Shown here: in pieces, positions 52,457 through 60,466 of the stretch
Layout of the letters: every line of letters begins with the position of its first letter
Numbering within the stretch: position 1 is the stretch's first letter
From: CBDFJH01 sp965198095
Lineage (GTDB): Bacteria; Latescibacterota; UBA2968; GCA-2709665
Assembly (NCBI GenBank): GCA_965198095.1
Contig: OZ240239.1
Coordinates: 3,596,001-3,660,000, forward strand
Length of the DNA stretch: 64,000 nucleotides
Direction of reading: 5' to 3'
The notes under the pieces: generated by a model
Seen by the model: the letters and a program-made list of their open reading frames with translations, nothing else
Told to the model about the DNA's origin: nothing
Databases searched by the model: none
Translations under genes and position numbers: made by a program

Positions 52457-52578
52457 CCCGGCCGTACCGCAGCGTAAGCGATCCCCCGCGAAGGGAGTGG
52501 CTTTCCGCCTCGGCCAAAGACCGAACAGACCTCAGGTCAAGCCCCACCGCAAACCATCCATCCGTTCGCGAAACAGAA

Positions 52579-53616
52579 TCAGGAGACCGGTGCGGCGCCT
52601 TGCCCCGTCCTCAGAATGCACGCGACGCGGTGCCCCGACTCCACTTCGAGAAGGTCGGGTCGGATCCGGCTGCAAGCCTCCTCCCGTTCCGGACACCTCG
52701 GGTGAAAGGGACACCCGGATGGGACGTTTGCAGGGCTCGGAACGTCCCCGGGGAGCACGGTCCGCGACGGCCTCTTCAAAGGGTCTGGAATCGGTATCGC
52801 CGACAATAGCGCCCGGGTATAGGGATGCTGAGGATCGGTGTAGAGCCGCTGGCTGTCCGCAATCTCCACGATCCGTCCCAGGTACATGACGGCAACCCGG
52901 TCCGAGATGTGGCGAACCACGCTCAAGTCGTGCGCCACGAACAGGTAGGTCAAGCCCAATCGGGCCTGAAGGTCCTGCAACAGATTGATGATCTGGGCCT
53001 GTATCGACACGTCGAGGGCCGAGACGGGCTCATCCGCAACGATGAACCGCGGGTTCACGGCCAGGGCCCGAGCAATCCCGATGCGCTGGCGCTGACCCCC
53101 GCTGAATTCGTGGGGATATCTCCTGGCGTAGTCAGGCCGAAGGCCGACGGTTTCCAAAAGTTCCGAGACCCTCGCCCGCAGCACCTTTCCCCTGGCCAGC
53201 TTGTGAATCTTCAGGGCCTCGGAAAGCATGCCGCCGACGGTCATCCGTGGATTCAGCGAGCTGTAGGGGTCCTGAAAGATGATCTGCATCTGCCTTCGGA
53301 TCGCCCGCAGGCCCTTTCGGTTCAGTCGAAGGACATCGGTTCCGTCGAACCTGACCTGCCCTTCCGTCGGTTCGATCAGCCTGAGGATCGCGCGTCCGGC
53401 CGTCGTCTTTCCACAGCCCGACTCCCCCACGAGCCCGAGGGTTTCTCCGTTTCGAATCGACAGGGATACCCCGTCCACCGCCCGCACGTGTCCAGAAACG
53501 CTCGAGAAGATCCCGCTCGTGATCGGAAAATATTTCTTCAAGTTCCGAACTTCGACAAGTGTGTCAGGGGTCGTCAAAAGAACCCTCGCGTGCGACGTGG
53601 GGCGCGGGATATCCAT
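52579..53616 (-). CDS. oppF: Oligopeptide ABC transporter ATP-binding protein F
   Basis: A 345-residue ATPase of the DppF/OppF type. Walker A GESGCGKTTAGRAI, signature EFSGGQRQRIGIARAL, Walker B FIVADEPVSALDVSIQ and the C-terminal oligopeptide-transporter domain with cysteine ligands in CPFHPRCPEREEAC are all present. It overlaps oppD by 53 bases from ATG 53616; a TTG near 53577 would reduce the overlap. It is the last gene of the transporter operon. Confidence 0.93.
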   Translation of the reverse strand: MDIPRPTSHARVLLTTPDTLVEVRNLKKYFPITSGIFSSVSGHVRAVDGVSLSIRNGETLGLVGESGCGKTTAGRAILRLIEPTEGQVRFDGTDVLRLNRKGLRAIRRQMQIIFQDPYSSLNPRMTVGGMLSEALKIHKLARGKVLRARVSELLETVGLRPDYARRYPHEFSGGQRQRIGIARALAVNPRFIVADEPVSALDVSIQAQIINLLQDLQARLGLTYLFVAHDLSVVRHISDRVAVMYLGRIVEIADSQRLYTDPQHPYTRALLSAIPIPDPLKRPSRTVLPGDVPSPANVPSGCPFHPRCPEREEACSRIRPDLLEVESGHRVACILRTGQGAAPVS

Positions 53617-54580
53617 CCGCCATCCAGCAGGCCACAGGGTGCCCGCCCGCTACGTCCAGCAGGGCCGGTTCTGATTCGGTGCAGACAGCTTCGGCCCGTG
53701 GACACCGCGGAGAAAAGCGGCACCCGTCGGAAAAGGCCGTGGCATCGGGCACCGAGCCCGGAATCACCATCAATCGATCCTGCGCCTGAGTCAGCCTGGG
53801 AATCGACTTCAGAAGTCCCTGCGTGTAGGGATGACTCGGTTCGGAAAAGATCTCCTCAACGCTCCCCATCTCAACGATCTTCCCCGCATACATCACCGCC
53901 ACACGGTCGGCGACCTCCGCGATGACCCCGAGGTCGTGCGTGATCATCAAGACCGCCATCCCCAATTCCTCCTTGAGCGCCTCCAGCAACTCCAGGATCT
54001 GAGCCTGAATCGTGACGTCCAGGGCCGTCGTCGGCTCGTCGGCAATCAGCAGGTCGGGATTGCAGGATAGCGCCATGGCGATCATCACGCGCTGCCGCAT
54101 CCCGCCCGAGAGTTGATGCGGGTAGGCTTCGGCCCGCTGCACGGGGTCGGGCATGCCGACTCGGTGAAGCATCTCCACGGTCCTTTCGCGGGCCGCCTCC
54201 GGGCCGAGGCCCTGGTGGAGCATCACCGCCTCGTCGACTTGGGTGCCGCAGGTGAAGACCGGATTGAGGCTGGTCATCGGCTCCTGGAAGATCATGGCAA
54301 TGTCGTTTCCCCGCACCTTCCGCATCTCCCTTTCGCTCAGCTTCAACAGATCCCGTCCCTTGAACGTAATCTTGCCCGCCACGATCCGCCCTGGCGGCTC
54401 CGGGATCAGCCGCATCAGGCTCAAGGAGGTCACACTCTTTCCACAGCCCGATTCTCCAACCAGCCCGAGGGTCTCGCCCTTGCTCAGGACAAACGAAACG
54501 CCGTCCACCGCCCGCGCGATGCCGTCATCTGAGAAAAAACAAGTCTCTAATTTTTCAACATTTAAGAGTATTTCTGACAT
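53564..54580 (-). CDS. oppD: Oligopeptide ABC transporter ATP-binding protein D
   Basis: A 338-residue ATPase of the DppD/OppD type. Walker A GESGCGKSVTSLSLMRLI, QEPMTSLNPVF, signature LSGGMRQRVMIAMAL, Walker B LLIADEPTTALDVTIQ and the C-terminal CRFSPRCPRAEAVC motif are complete. It forms the heterodimer with OppF. It is separated by 184 bases from the last gene of the five-gene module upstream, and a 9-bp hairpin lies in that gap. Confidence 0.93.
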   Translation of the reverse strand: MSEILLNVEKLETCFFSDDGIARAVDGVSFVLSKGETLGLVGESGCGKSVTSLSLMRLIPEPPGRIVAGKITFKGRDLLKLSEREMRKVRGNDIAMIFQEPMTSLNPVFTCGTQVDEAVMLHQGLGPEAARERTVEMLHRVGMPDPVQRAEAYPHQLSGGMRQRVMIAMALSCNPDLLIADEPTTALDVTIQAQILELLEALKEELGMAVLMITHDLGVIAEVADRVAVMYAGKIVEMGSVEEIFSEPSHPYTQGLLKSIPRLTQAQDRLMVIPGSVPDATAFSDGCRFSPRCPRAEAVCTESEPALLDVAGGHPVACWMADGYPAPHVAREGSFDDP

Positions 54581-54719
54581 GACCGTGCTCGGTCAACAGG
54601 ACCAATATGACTTAAACTCCCCGCCCCTGCGTGCGTTCCGAATTCTCTTTCCCTCGCCTCAGGCGGTCGGCGGGCAAATCCTGATCACCCTCGGCGTTTT
54701 CGCTCTGTTCAAATCCGCG

Positions 54720-54742
54720 GAGACGTCCCGGTAGGACGTCTC
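54720..54742. other. Hairpin between the five-gene module and oppD
   Basis: GAGACGTCC (54720-54728) and GGACGTCTC (54734-54742) form a perfect 9-bp stem with a 5-base loop. No T tract follows on either strand, so it is not a classic terminator; it may stabilise mRNA ends or separate expression of the module from oppDF. Confidence 0.45.
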
Positions 54743-54764
54743 TCACGGCGCGACATCTCCAATC

Positions 54765-55505
54765 CTAGAAAAACGGTGGGTTGAGCCTCAGCCAGTCTTC
54801 GAGCAGAAAGTTGACTCGGCCGATCAACAGGGAAAGCCGCGCCATCACCGTATACCCGAACGAGGCGCCAAAAGAGATCATCAGAAACCATATGCCCACC
54901 TTGGACACGCCTCCGATCACACCCCGGTGTTCTACGGAAAAATAGAAATAGACGAGCACGCTGACCACGCCCACCAATATGATCAGGACATTCAATGTCT
55001 CCCAGAGGCCCGTGCCGCTCTCCCAGAGGGGGCGAATGCTGGGTTCGAGCTGCTGGAGGATGAAAGAAGCAATTCGACGGGGGATCGCGAGGCCGGCACC
55101 GAGCCCAACGATAAAGGCGAATGAGAGGCGGCTGAGCCAGACCCCTCTCCCGATGACGCGGGTCATCAGAAAAAGACCCAGGATCGTCGGGACAAGGACC
55201 AGCCACCTCGTTCCAACTTCGGCGGGAGGCGTAAACAATGGATCGATTACATCCACGAGGATGTTTTGGTACCAGACCAGGGCTAATTCGTACGCGGCGA
55301 CAACCCCCACGTAGAGGTGCTCCGCAACTTTGAAAAGGGGGTTGTCCCTATAGAGAAAGCTATAAAGCGCGAGCGTCAATCCGGCGGCAAGGATGACGCC
55401 GAATCCGGACCAGCCCAACGCGATCCTTCCCGTACCAAGGAGCGTAATATTCACGATTGCAAAGACGCAAATGAATACGACAAGGAAGATGGAATCCCGG
55501 TTCAA
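54765..55505 (-). CDS. Uncharacterised polytopic membrane protein (module gene 5)
   Basis: A 246-residue protein with about seven predicted membrane helices and short loops. Distinctive stretches are ALYSFLYRDNPLFKVAEHLYVGVVAAYELALVWYQNI, LVPTILGLFLMTRVIGRGVWLSRLSFAFIVGLGAGLAIPRRIA and a C-terminal helix ending LLEDWLRLNPPFF. I know no function for it. It is 13 bases after the next upstream gene on the same strand and is the last of five tightly packed genes lying between oppC and oppD. Confidence 0.75.
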   Translation of the reverse strand: MNRDSIFLVVFICVFAIVNITLLGTGRIALGWSGFGVILAAGLTLALYSFLYRDNPLFKVAEHLYVGVVAAYELALVWYQNILVDVIDPLFTPPAEVGTRWLVLVPTILGLFLMTRVIGRGVWLSRLSFAFIVGLGAGLAIPRRIASFILQQLEPSIRPLWESGTGLWETLNVLIILVGVVSVLVYFYFSVEHRGVIGGVSKVGIWFLMISFGASFGYTVMARLSLLIGRVNFLLEDWLRLNPPFF

Positions 55506-55518
55506 CGCTGAAATCCTT

Positions 55519-56340
55519 TCAACTGGCAGACCTTCGATGCAGGAAGTAGACCCCGTTCCCCAGGAGGATGAAAGCGATGATTACGACGTGGGCGACGGAT
55601 TGTGGGCGCATCCCGCTGGCCGCCAGTCCTTTCCTGCCAATCAAGGATTCATACTCGGCCGCACCGGCAAGCCCCCCGATCAGGCCGTTGAGCTGTTTAG
55701 ACTGCAGAAAGGGGAAGAAGTCCGGGGCCATTACGGCGGTGCATCCGGCACCCAAAGGGAAGCGATAGCGTTCCTGTCCGTAGGCAATCCATTCTTCGAC
55801 GCCTGGAAATCCGGCGGCGAGATCGACGACGTAGTCGAAATCCTTCAGAGATCGGATGTCTCTCGTAACTTCCATCTCCGAAGTTTCGTTTCCACGAATA
55901 TCCTGACGAAACGTTCCCGGCAGATCCTGCCCCAAGTTGAGGACCAGGATCGGCCCTCCAGCCTTGAATCCGAGAAAGGCGTAGTCCCTGCCATACTCCT
56001 TTCCAAACTCTCCGGCCGCCGTTTCGAAGGCCTGTTGCGCCAGCCCTACCGCCTCGGCGACGAGCGTCACGCCAACCACCCTCACGCCTCGACTGAAACA
56101 ATGGCGGAGGATGGCCAGAGCCATCGGCTGCAGCTCAGGTTGTGAGCTGGGTCCATAGTCGAAGGAGATGAGAACGGTGGCATGTCCTTTCTCGAGACGT
56201 TCAATCGTGTCGTAGACCGACCGGACGTTGGGCGTGGCTTTGATCGGTAATTCGAAATCGATGACGAGGGGGAGGCTGACGGCCAGAAAGATGGAAAGGT
56301 AGACCAGGCGGCGATCGATGTTCAGGAGACGCTTCATCAT
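55519..56340 (-). CDS. Uncharacterised membrane-anchored protein (module gene 4)
   Basis: A 273-residue protein with one membrane helix near each end (about 11-30 and about 245-265) and a large soluble alpha/beta-like domain between. The domain contains TVLISFDYGPSSQPELQPMALAILRHCFSRGVRVVGVTL and DYAFLGFKAGGPILVLNLGQD, a Rossmann-like pattern. Its layout (TM, soluble, TM) parallels the DUF6754 protein two genes upstream. The start ATG 56340 overlaps the previous stop; ATG 56337 has better spacing from GGAGG. Function unknown. Confidence 0.75.
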   Translation of the reverse strand: MMKRLLNIDRRLVYLSIFLAVSLPLVIDFELPIKATPNVRSVYDTIERLEKGHATVLISFDYGPSSQPELQPMALAILRHCFSRGVRVVGVTLVAEAVGLAQQAFETAAGEFGKEYGRDYAFLGFKAGGPILVLNLGQDLPGTFRQDIRGNETSEMEVTRDIRSLKDFDYVVDLAAGFPGVEEWIAYGQERYRFPLGAGCTAVMAPDFFPFLQSKQLNGLIGGLAGAAEYESLIGRKGLAASGMRPQSVAHVVIIAFILLGNGVYFLHRRSAS

Positions 56341-56993
56341 TGCTCCTCCTCTCCGAGATAGGCCCGTTCGATCCCGAAGATGATCCGAAGCGCGGTTGCG
56401 ATGGCCCCGAGGCTCACTCCGAGCAGGATTCCGCGCCGAGCGGCAAGGTTGGGGGTGGCCATCAACCACTGAGACACTTCAGGAAGGTGTTCAGAGAGGT
56501 AGGCGCCAATGGGAACCCGCCCGAGCATGACGAGCACGGCGGCGACCAGCAGGATAACGGCTTCTGCGGAACGGGCACGGAAGGTTCGGTACGCGGCAGA
56601 GGCAATGAAAAAGGCGAGCAAAGAGAACATCGTGGCCCCGCCGGCAACGTGGATGTGTGTGTACATCCATCCAAGATCCAATCCATTGCCGTTCGCCAAC
56701 GGATGAAAGGGCCCTTGGCCGTTGTTGTAGACGGCCAGCAGAATCGCGACCGCAAATCCGCCATACATCACAAGGCTGTAGCCCCAGCCTGCATTCTTGC
56801 GCCTGATCCGGTTCCAGTGCATGTGAAGCAGACTGTAAATGCCGAGGAACATGGCGAATGCCGCGATAATGCGGTACCAGGTTGCCGTTTCAACCTCAAC
56901 CGGGTGCGCGATGGGTATGTAATACGTGAAGATACCGGTCATGCCGGCCAAGAAGGCGATGATCAATGGAAGTGTTCGCTGAAGGAAGGGCAT
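56337..56993 (-). CDS. Uncharacterised polytopic membrane protein (module gene 3)
   Basis: A 218-residue protein with about six membrane helices. It has a conserved-looking loop YNNGQGPFHPLANGNGLDLGWMYTHIHVAGGATMFSLLAFF with a His-x-His pair close to the membrane, and an acidic tail (GEEEQ). No family is recognised. It overlaps module gene 4 by four bases (ATGA) and follows the DUF6754 gene by 21 bases, so translation is coupled. Confidence 0.75.
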   Translation of the reverse strand: MPFLQRTLPLIIAFLAGMTGIFTYYIPIAHPVEVETATWYRIIAAFAMFLGIYSLLHMHWNRIRRKNAGWGYSLVMYGGFAVAILLAVYNNGQGPFHPLANGNGLDLGWMYTHIHVAGGATMFSLLAFFIASAAYRTFRARSAEAVILLVAAVLVMLGRVPIGAYLSEHLPEVSQWLMATPNLAARRGILLGVSLGAIATALRIIFGIERAYLGEEEQ

Positions 56994-57014
56994 CCGGGCG
57001 CCTCGGGATCTTTT

Positions 57015-58235
57015 CTAGTAGGAGGTGAAAATCCGCGTGAGCAATGGATAGCCTGCCGTGGACAGCAGCGTGCCCAGCAGGATGATGAGGATGAAGATTC
57101 CCTTGCCCAGGTCTTGGCCTTTCAGGCTGCCTAAGAGCTTAGGATCGCGAGAAAGATAGGCGCTCGCCGCGTAAAGCTCCTCTCCCATAAGCGTATAATC
57201 GCAGGTGGTTACGAAGAACGGAAGCTGTGTATACGCGTCGGTTGCGGCGATCTGGATGGCGCCCGTTGCCGACCCGGTTTCCGCAAGCAGGAGAGCCTCC
57301 GCGTAGAAGTAGCCCATCAAGAGGTTGGCAGCAGGCTTTTCGCGCGTCATCATACCTTCCAGCGCCGCGGCATAGCTGAACTGGTCCGCCGCGGCCAGGA
57401 AAATGTCGTCTTCGTTAAAGGCGTCCGGCCGACCGACCTCGATGCAGGCTTCCTTGACAACCTCCTGGCTGACGGACATGACGATCGGGTCTCGATTTCC
57501 GACCTTCAGCTGGGTTTCGTAGCGTGCGGTACGCCGAGCGACTTGCCCGAGGATGTTGACGGAAGCGATGGTCGAGGGACTGCCCATGTCCGTCAGGCCG
57601 TGGATGAAGAACACAGGTTTGCCCATTTCCGTAGCACGTCCGAGTGCTTCGTCAAGCGCGTCCAATCCGGCGAGACGACGAATCTCGAAATCTTTGCGCC
57701 TGGCCAGACGAATGTAGACCAGGATGGCGATGGAAAACAGACCGCCCAGGATCAAGTTATTCAGCTTCGCCCAGTTGAATAGATTCCCGCGGGCTTCCGC
57801 CTGAACGACGCCGCTTTCCTTGCCCGCCTCCCCCGGAATTCCGACCCTGAAAAAGTAAGTTTTGTCGCTCTCGAGCTCCCGCTTCGATGGCGGCTCGGTC
57901 GGGACCGCGTATTCGCGAACGTGAAAGACGTGGAAATTCTGATGCTCCACGTCATAGCCGAACAGGCCGGGCTCGTCCGACATCAGATTGCCCGAGGCAT
58001 CCACCTCCGCGGCGAGGGAAAACGGCCCGTCGGCTGTCTCGGCGACTTTGATCTCGTAAACCGTGCCCGGCGGCGCGGACTCGGCCCGCCGCCACGTGAG
58101 CGTGATGCCCTTCCCGGCGTCATTCGGCGTATCGAAGGCCTTCACCTCAGCCGGCGGAGCCGCCTGAGCGTCCGCTCGACCCGCAAACGCGAACAGCGCA
58201 ATTACAATCGTTGTCCACCTCAGCCTGTCCACCAC
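57015..58235 (-). CDS. DUF6754-like protein with signal peptide and fibronectin-like domain (module gene 2)
   Basis: A 406-residue protein: signal peptide (about 1-23, cut after ADA), a fibronectin-III-like region (about 27-150, ITLTWRRAESAPPGTVYEIKVA ... KTYFFRVGIPGEAGKES), a membrane helix (about 158-178), a soluble domain containing LDEALGRATEMGKPVFFIHGLTDMGSPSTIASVNILGQVARRTARYETQLKVGNRDPIVM and CDYTLMGEELYAASAYLSRDP, and a C-terminal helix. I assign it to DUF6754 from recalled family features. Function unknown. It sits in the middle of the five-gene module. Confidence 0.7.
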   Translation of the reverse strand: MVDRLRWTTIVIALFAFAGRADAQAAPPAEVKAFDTPNDAGKGITLTWRRAESAPPGTVYEIKVAETADGPFSLAAEVDASGNLMSDEPGLFGYDVEHQNFHVFHVREYAVPTEPPSKRELESDKTYFFRVGIPGEAGKESGVVQAEARGNLFNWAKLNNLILGGLFSIAILVYIRLARRKDFEIRRLAGLDALDEALGRATEMGKPVFFIHGLTDMGSPSTIASVNILGQVARRTARYETQLKVGNRDPIVMSVSQEVVKEACIEVGRPDAFNEDDIFLAAADQFSYAAALEGMMTREKPAANLLMGYFYAEALLLAETGSATGAIQIAATDAYTQLPFFVTTCDYTLMGEELYAASAYLSRDPKLLGSLKGQDLGKGIFILIILLGTLLSTAGYPLLTRIFTSY

Positions 58236-58255
58236 GCCTACCCTTTCCTGCAGGT

Positions 58256-59383
58256 TTACTCAGCGATCAGCTCCACGTTCGCCCTTGGGACCACGGCGCG
58301 GGTGCCGTCTTCAAACTCCACTTCCAGCACGCGCACCCTCGCCCCCGAATCCACCGCCTGAAGCTCGGCCGGCAGCGCCGTCACTTTCCCGATCCTGCCA
58401 AAGTAGGGCGCCCTGATCGCCCGTAGAACGGCCCCGACCGAAAGCCCCGCCCCGAACGACGAAACGGCGGAGGCCACGCCACCCTTTCCATCCAGATCGG
58501 GAACGATGATTTCCGGCCGCATCACCCCGGCCCGGATCTGCGTGGCCCCGGAGATCGAGGCCTCTCTCCCGGCGCGATTCCTCAAGAGTTCAAATGTTCG
58601 CTTCGCCATGGCGATCTCTCCGAACCCCTCGGTCACGATCACCGCGAGTCCGATCTCCTCCGTGCCCGTGATGGCCACCCCAAGGTCGCCATCCAGAAGG
58701 AGACGCAGATCCTGATCCCGAATGCCGCCGCCGATCACGCCCACGGCGCCCATTTCCTGAGCCCGGCGCACGCCTTCGAGCGTGAGCAGGGCCCCGGCCA
58801 CGACAATCCTTCCGGCGCACGCAGGGTCGATCTGACGGGCTTCGAGGGCCTGATCGGGGGCCTCCGCTACGACGCGGAGCGGACCCCAGTATTCGCCGCC
58901 CACGCCAAAGATCCCCTGAATAAAGGCCCCTGTCGTTTCAACGACGACGCCTTCATCCGGGATCACCTCCGCAACGGTGCCGTCCGCGTAGGCGTGGACC
59001 TGCACGGGGCGAGGAGGCTCGCGCAGCAGCACCTGACCCGTCGTGCTTGAGACGCTTTCCACCGTCCCCGTGATCGGCGACGGCACGGTCGTCTTGAACC
59101 ACTTGATGAAGGGCCGGGTCTCGGCGAGGGGCTCGCCTTCCTCAACAGGATCGCCTTCTGCCTTCAGCATGAAAGAAGGCAGTTCGGACGGCGTCGCGCC
59201 GAGCCGGTTGACCAGGTTCAGGGTCGTCACGTTTCCGGGGAGATCGGTCTCCGCCACCACCTGATCCCTGCGGACGCGCTCGCCTTCGGAGACCAGGATT
59301 CTCCCTTTTAAAGGGAGCTGCCTGCGCCGCCGCAACGTCGCCCGTGCCGTCACCCGAAGCCCGGGCGTGTAGGCGTGTGCCAT
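58256..59383 (-). CDS. Barrel-sandwich and KOW-like protein (module gene 1)
   Basis: A 375-residue soluble protein with no signal peptide. Residues about 1-170 contain two biotinyl/lipoyl-like barrel-sandwich repeats (LPLKGRILVSEGERVRRDQVVAETDLPG; VPSPITGTVESVSSTTGQVLL) without an attachment lysine that I can identify. The middle (about 180-300) is alpha/beta with GAVGVIGGGIRDQDLRLLL. The end has a KOW-like motif (YFGRIGKVTALPAELQAVDSG). It starts 3 bases after oppC stops, so it is translationally coupled to the transporter permease. Function unknown. Confidence 0.72.
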   Translation of the reverse strand: MAHAYTPGLRVTARATLRRRRQLPLKGRILVSEGERVRRDQVVAETDLPGNVTTLNLVNRLGATPSELPSFMLKAEGDPVEEGEPLAETRPFIKWFKTTVPSPITGTVESVSSTTGQVLLREPPRPVQVHAYADGTVAEVIPDEGVVVETTGAFIQGIFGVGGEYWGPLRVVAEAPDQALEARQIDPACAGRIVVAGALLTLEGVRRAQEMGAVGVIGGGIRDQDLRLLLDGDLGVAITGTEEIGLAVIVTEGFGEIAMAKRTFELLRNRAGREASISGATQIRAGVMRPEIIVPDLDGKGGVASAVSSFGAGLSVGAVLRAIRAPYFGRIGKVTALPAELQAVDSGARVRVLEVEFEDGTRAVVPRANVELIAE

Positions 59384-59386
59384 GGG

Positions 59387-60463
59387 CTATTCAAACCTCA
59401 TCTTCGGATCCAGCGCGTCCCGAAGCCCGTCTCCGAGCAGATTGTACATCGCCACGGTCAAAAAGATCGCGAACCCGGGCACGATCACCAGCCACCACGC
59501 GGAGGCATTGCTCCGCGCGCCCGCGAGCAAAGATCCCCACGTAATGGCCTCGGCGGGCACCCCAATTCCCAGAAAGCTCAACCCGGACTCCGCAAGAATG
59601 GCGCCCGCGACGCCGAACGCCGCCGGGATCAACACCGGGGCGATGGCGTTGGGAAGCATGTGCACAAACATAATTCGGGCGCTGGAATACCCCAACCCTC
59701 CCGCCGCGGTCACGAAATCGAACCCCCGGACTTGAAGGAACTGCGAGCGCGTCAACCGGGCGATCCCCACCCACCCCGTAAACCCGATGATGATCATAAT
59801 AAAAAAAAGGCTCGGAGGGAAGAACGCCGCTACGGTGATGATCAGGAAATAGGTGGGAATCGCCTGCCAGAGTTCGAACAGCCGGGATAGCAGGAGGTCG
59901 ACCCATCCCCCGAAGTACCCGGCCAACGCGCCCAGCGAGACGCCGATAAACATCGAGATCCCGACGGAGACGAGGCCAATCGTCAACGCGTAGCGGGACC
60001 CGTGAATCAGACCGGCGAGGACATCGCGCCCCAGCCGGTCGGTCCCCAGGAAATGTTGACGGTTCGGAGGTTGATACTTTTCGTTCAGACGGATCTCGTT
60101 CGGGGCGTAGGGCACGGGCGGATAGATCGCCCGCGACACCTTCAGACGTTTGAAGTTTCGCCGTTTTCTCAGCTCCGGTGACCAGTCCAGCAGACCCAGA
60201 TGCACGCCGTACTGGCGGAAGGCGGGAAAGTAGACCTTGCCCCCGTACTCCATGTAATAAGGTTTGTTTCCGGCAAGGAGGTCTGCGCCTCCGGCGATGG
60301 CGGCAAGCGCACAGATCGCAATCAGGCCCGCCACGGCCAGCCGGTTCTTCCGGAACTGCTTCCAGACCAACTTGGAGTAAGACTGCGCCTCACGCCCTCC
60401 CTGAAGCGGATCGGTCTCCTCGGATGCGTCGTCGCCGCGCTCGATGTCGGTCAATCGTGACAC
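59387..60463 (-). CDS. oppC: Oligopeptide ABC transporter permease C
   Basis: A 358-residue inner-membrane permease. After a cytoplasmic N-terminus and first helix (about 43-63) there is an extracytoplasmic segment of roughly 70 residues before GTDRLGRDVLAGLIHGSRYAL, a layout seen in YejE-type permeases. The coupling EAA-type loop appears as GFDFVTAAGGLGYSSARIMFVHMLPNAIAPVLI. It follows oppB by 3 bases and is followed by the five-gene module. Confidence 0.92.
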   Translation of the reverse strand: MSRLTDIERGDDASEETDPLQGGREAQSYSKLVWKQFRKNRLAVAGLIAICALAAIAGGADLLAGNKPYYMEYGGKVYFPAFRQYGVHLGLLDWSPELRKRRNFKRLKVSRAIYPPVPYAPNEIRLNEKYQPPNRQHFLGTDRLGRDVLAGLIHGSRYALTIGLVSVGISMFIGVSLGALAGYFGGWVDLLLSRLFELWQAIPTYFLIITVAAFFPPSLFFIMIIIGFTGWVGIARLTRSQFLQVRGFDFVTAAGGLGYSSARIMFVHMLPNAIAPVLIPAAFGVAGAILAESGLSFLGIGVPAEAITWGSLLAGARSNASAWWLVIVPGFAIFLTVAMYNLLGDGLRDALDPKMRFE

Positions 60464-60466
60464 GGA

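Noticed and set aside
52381..52578. Small gene in the gap between the large peptidase gene and oppF
   Set aside because: Frames present are shadows continuing from neighbours; the gap is better explained by the promoter at 52429-52456.
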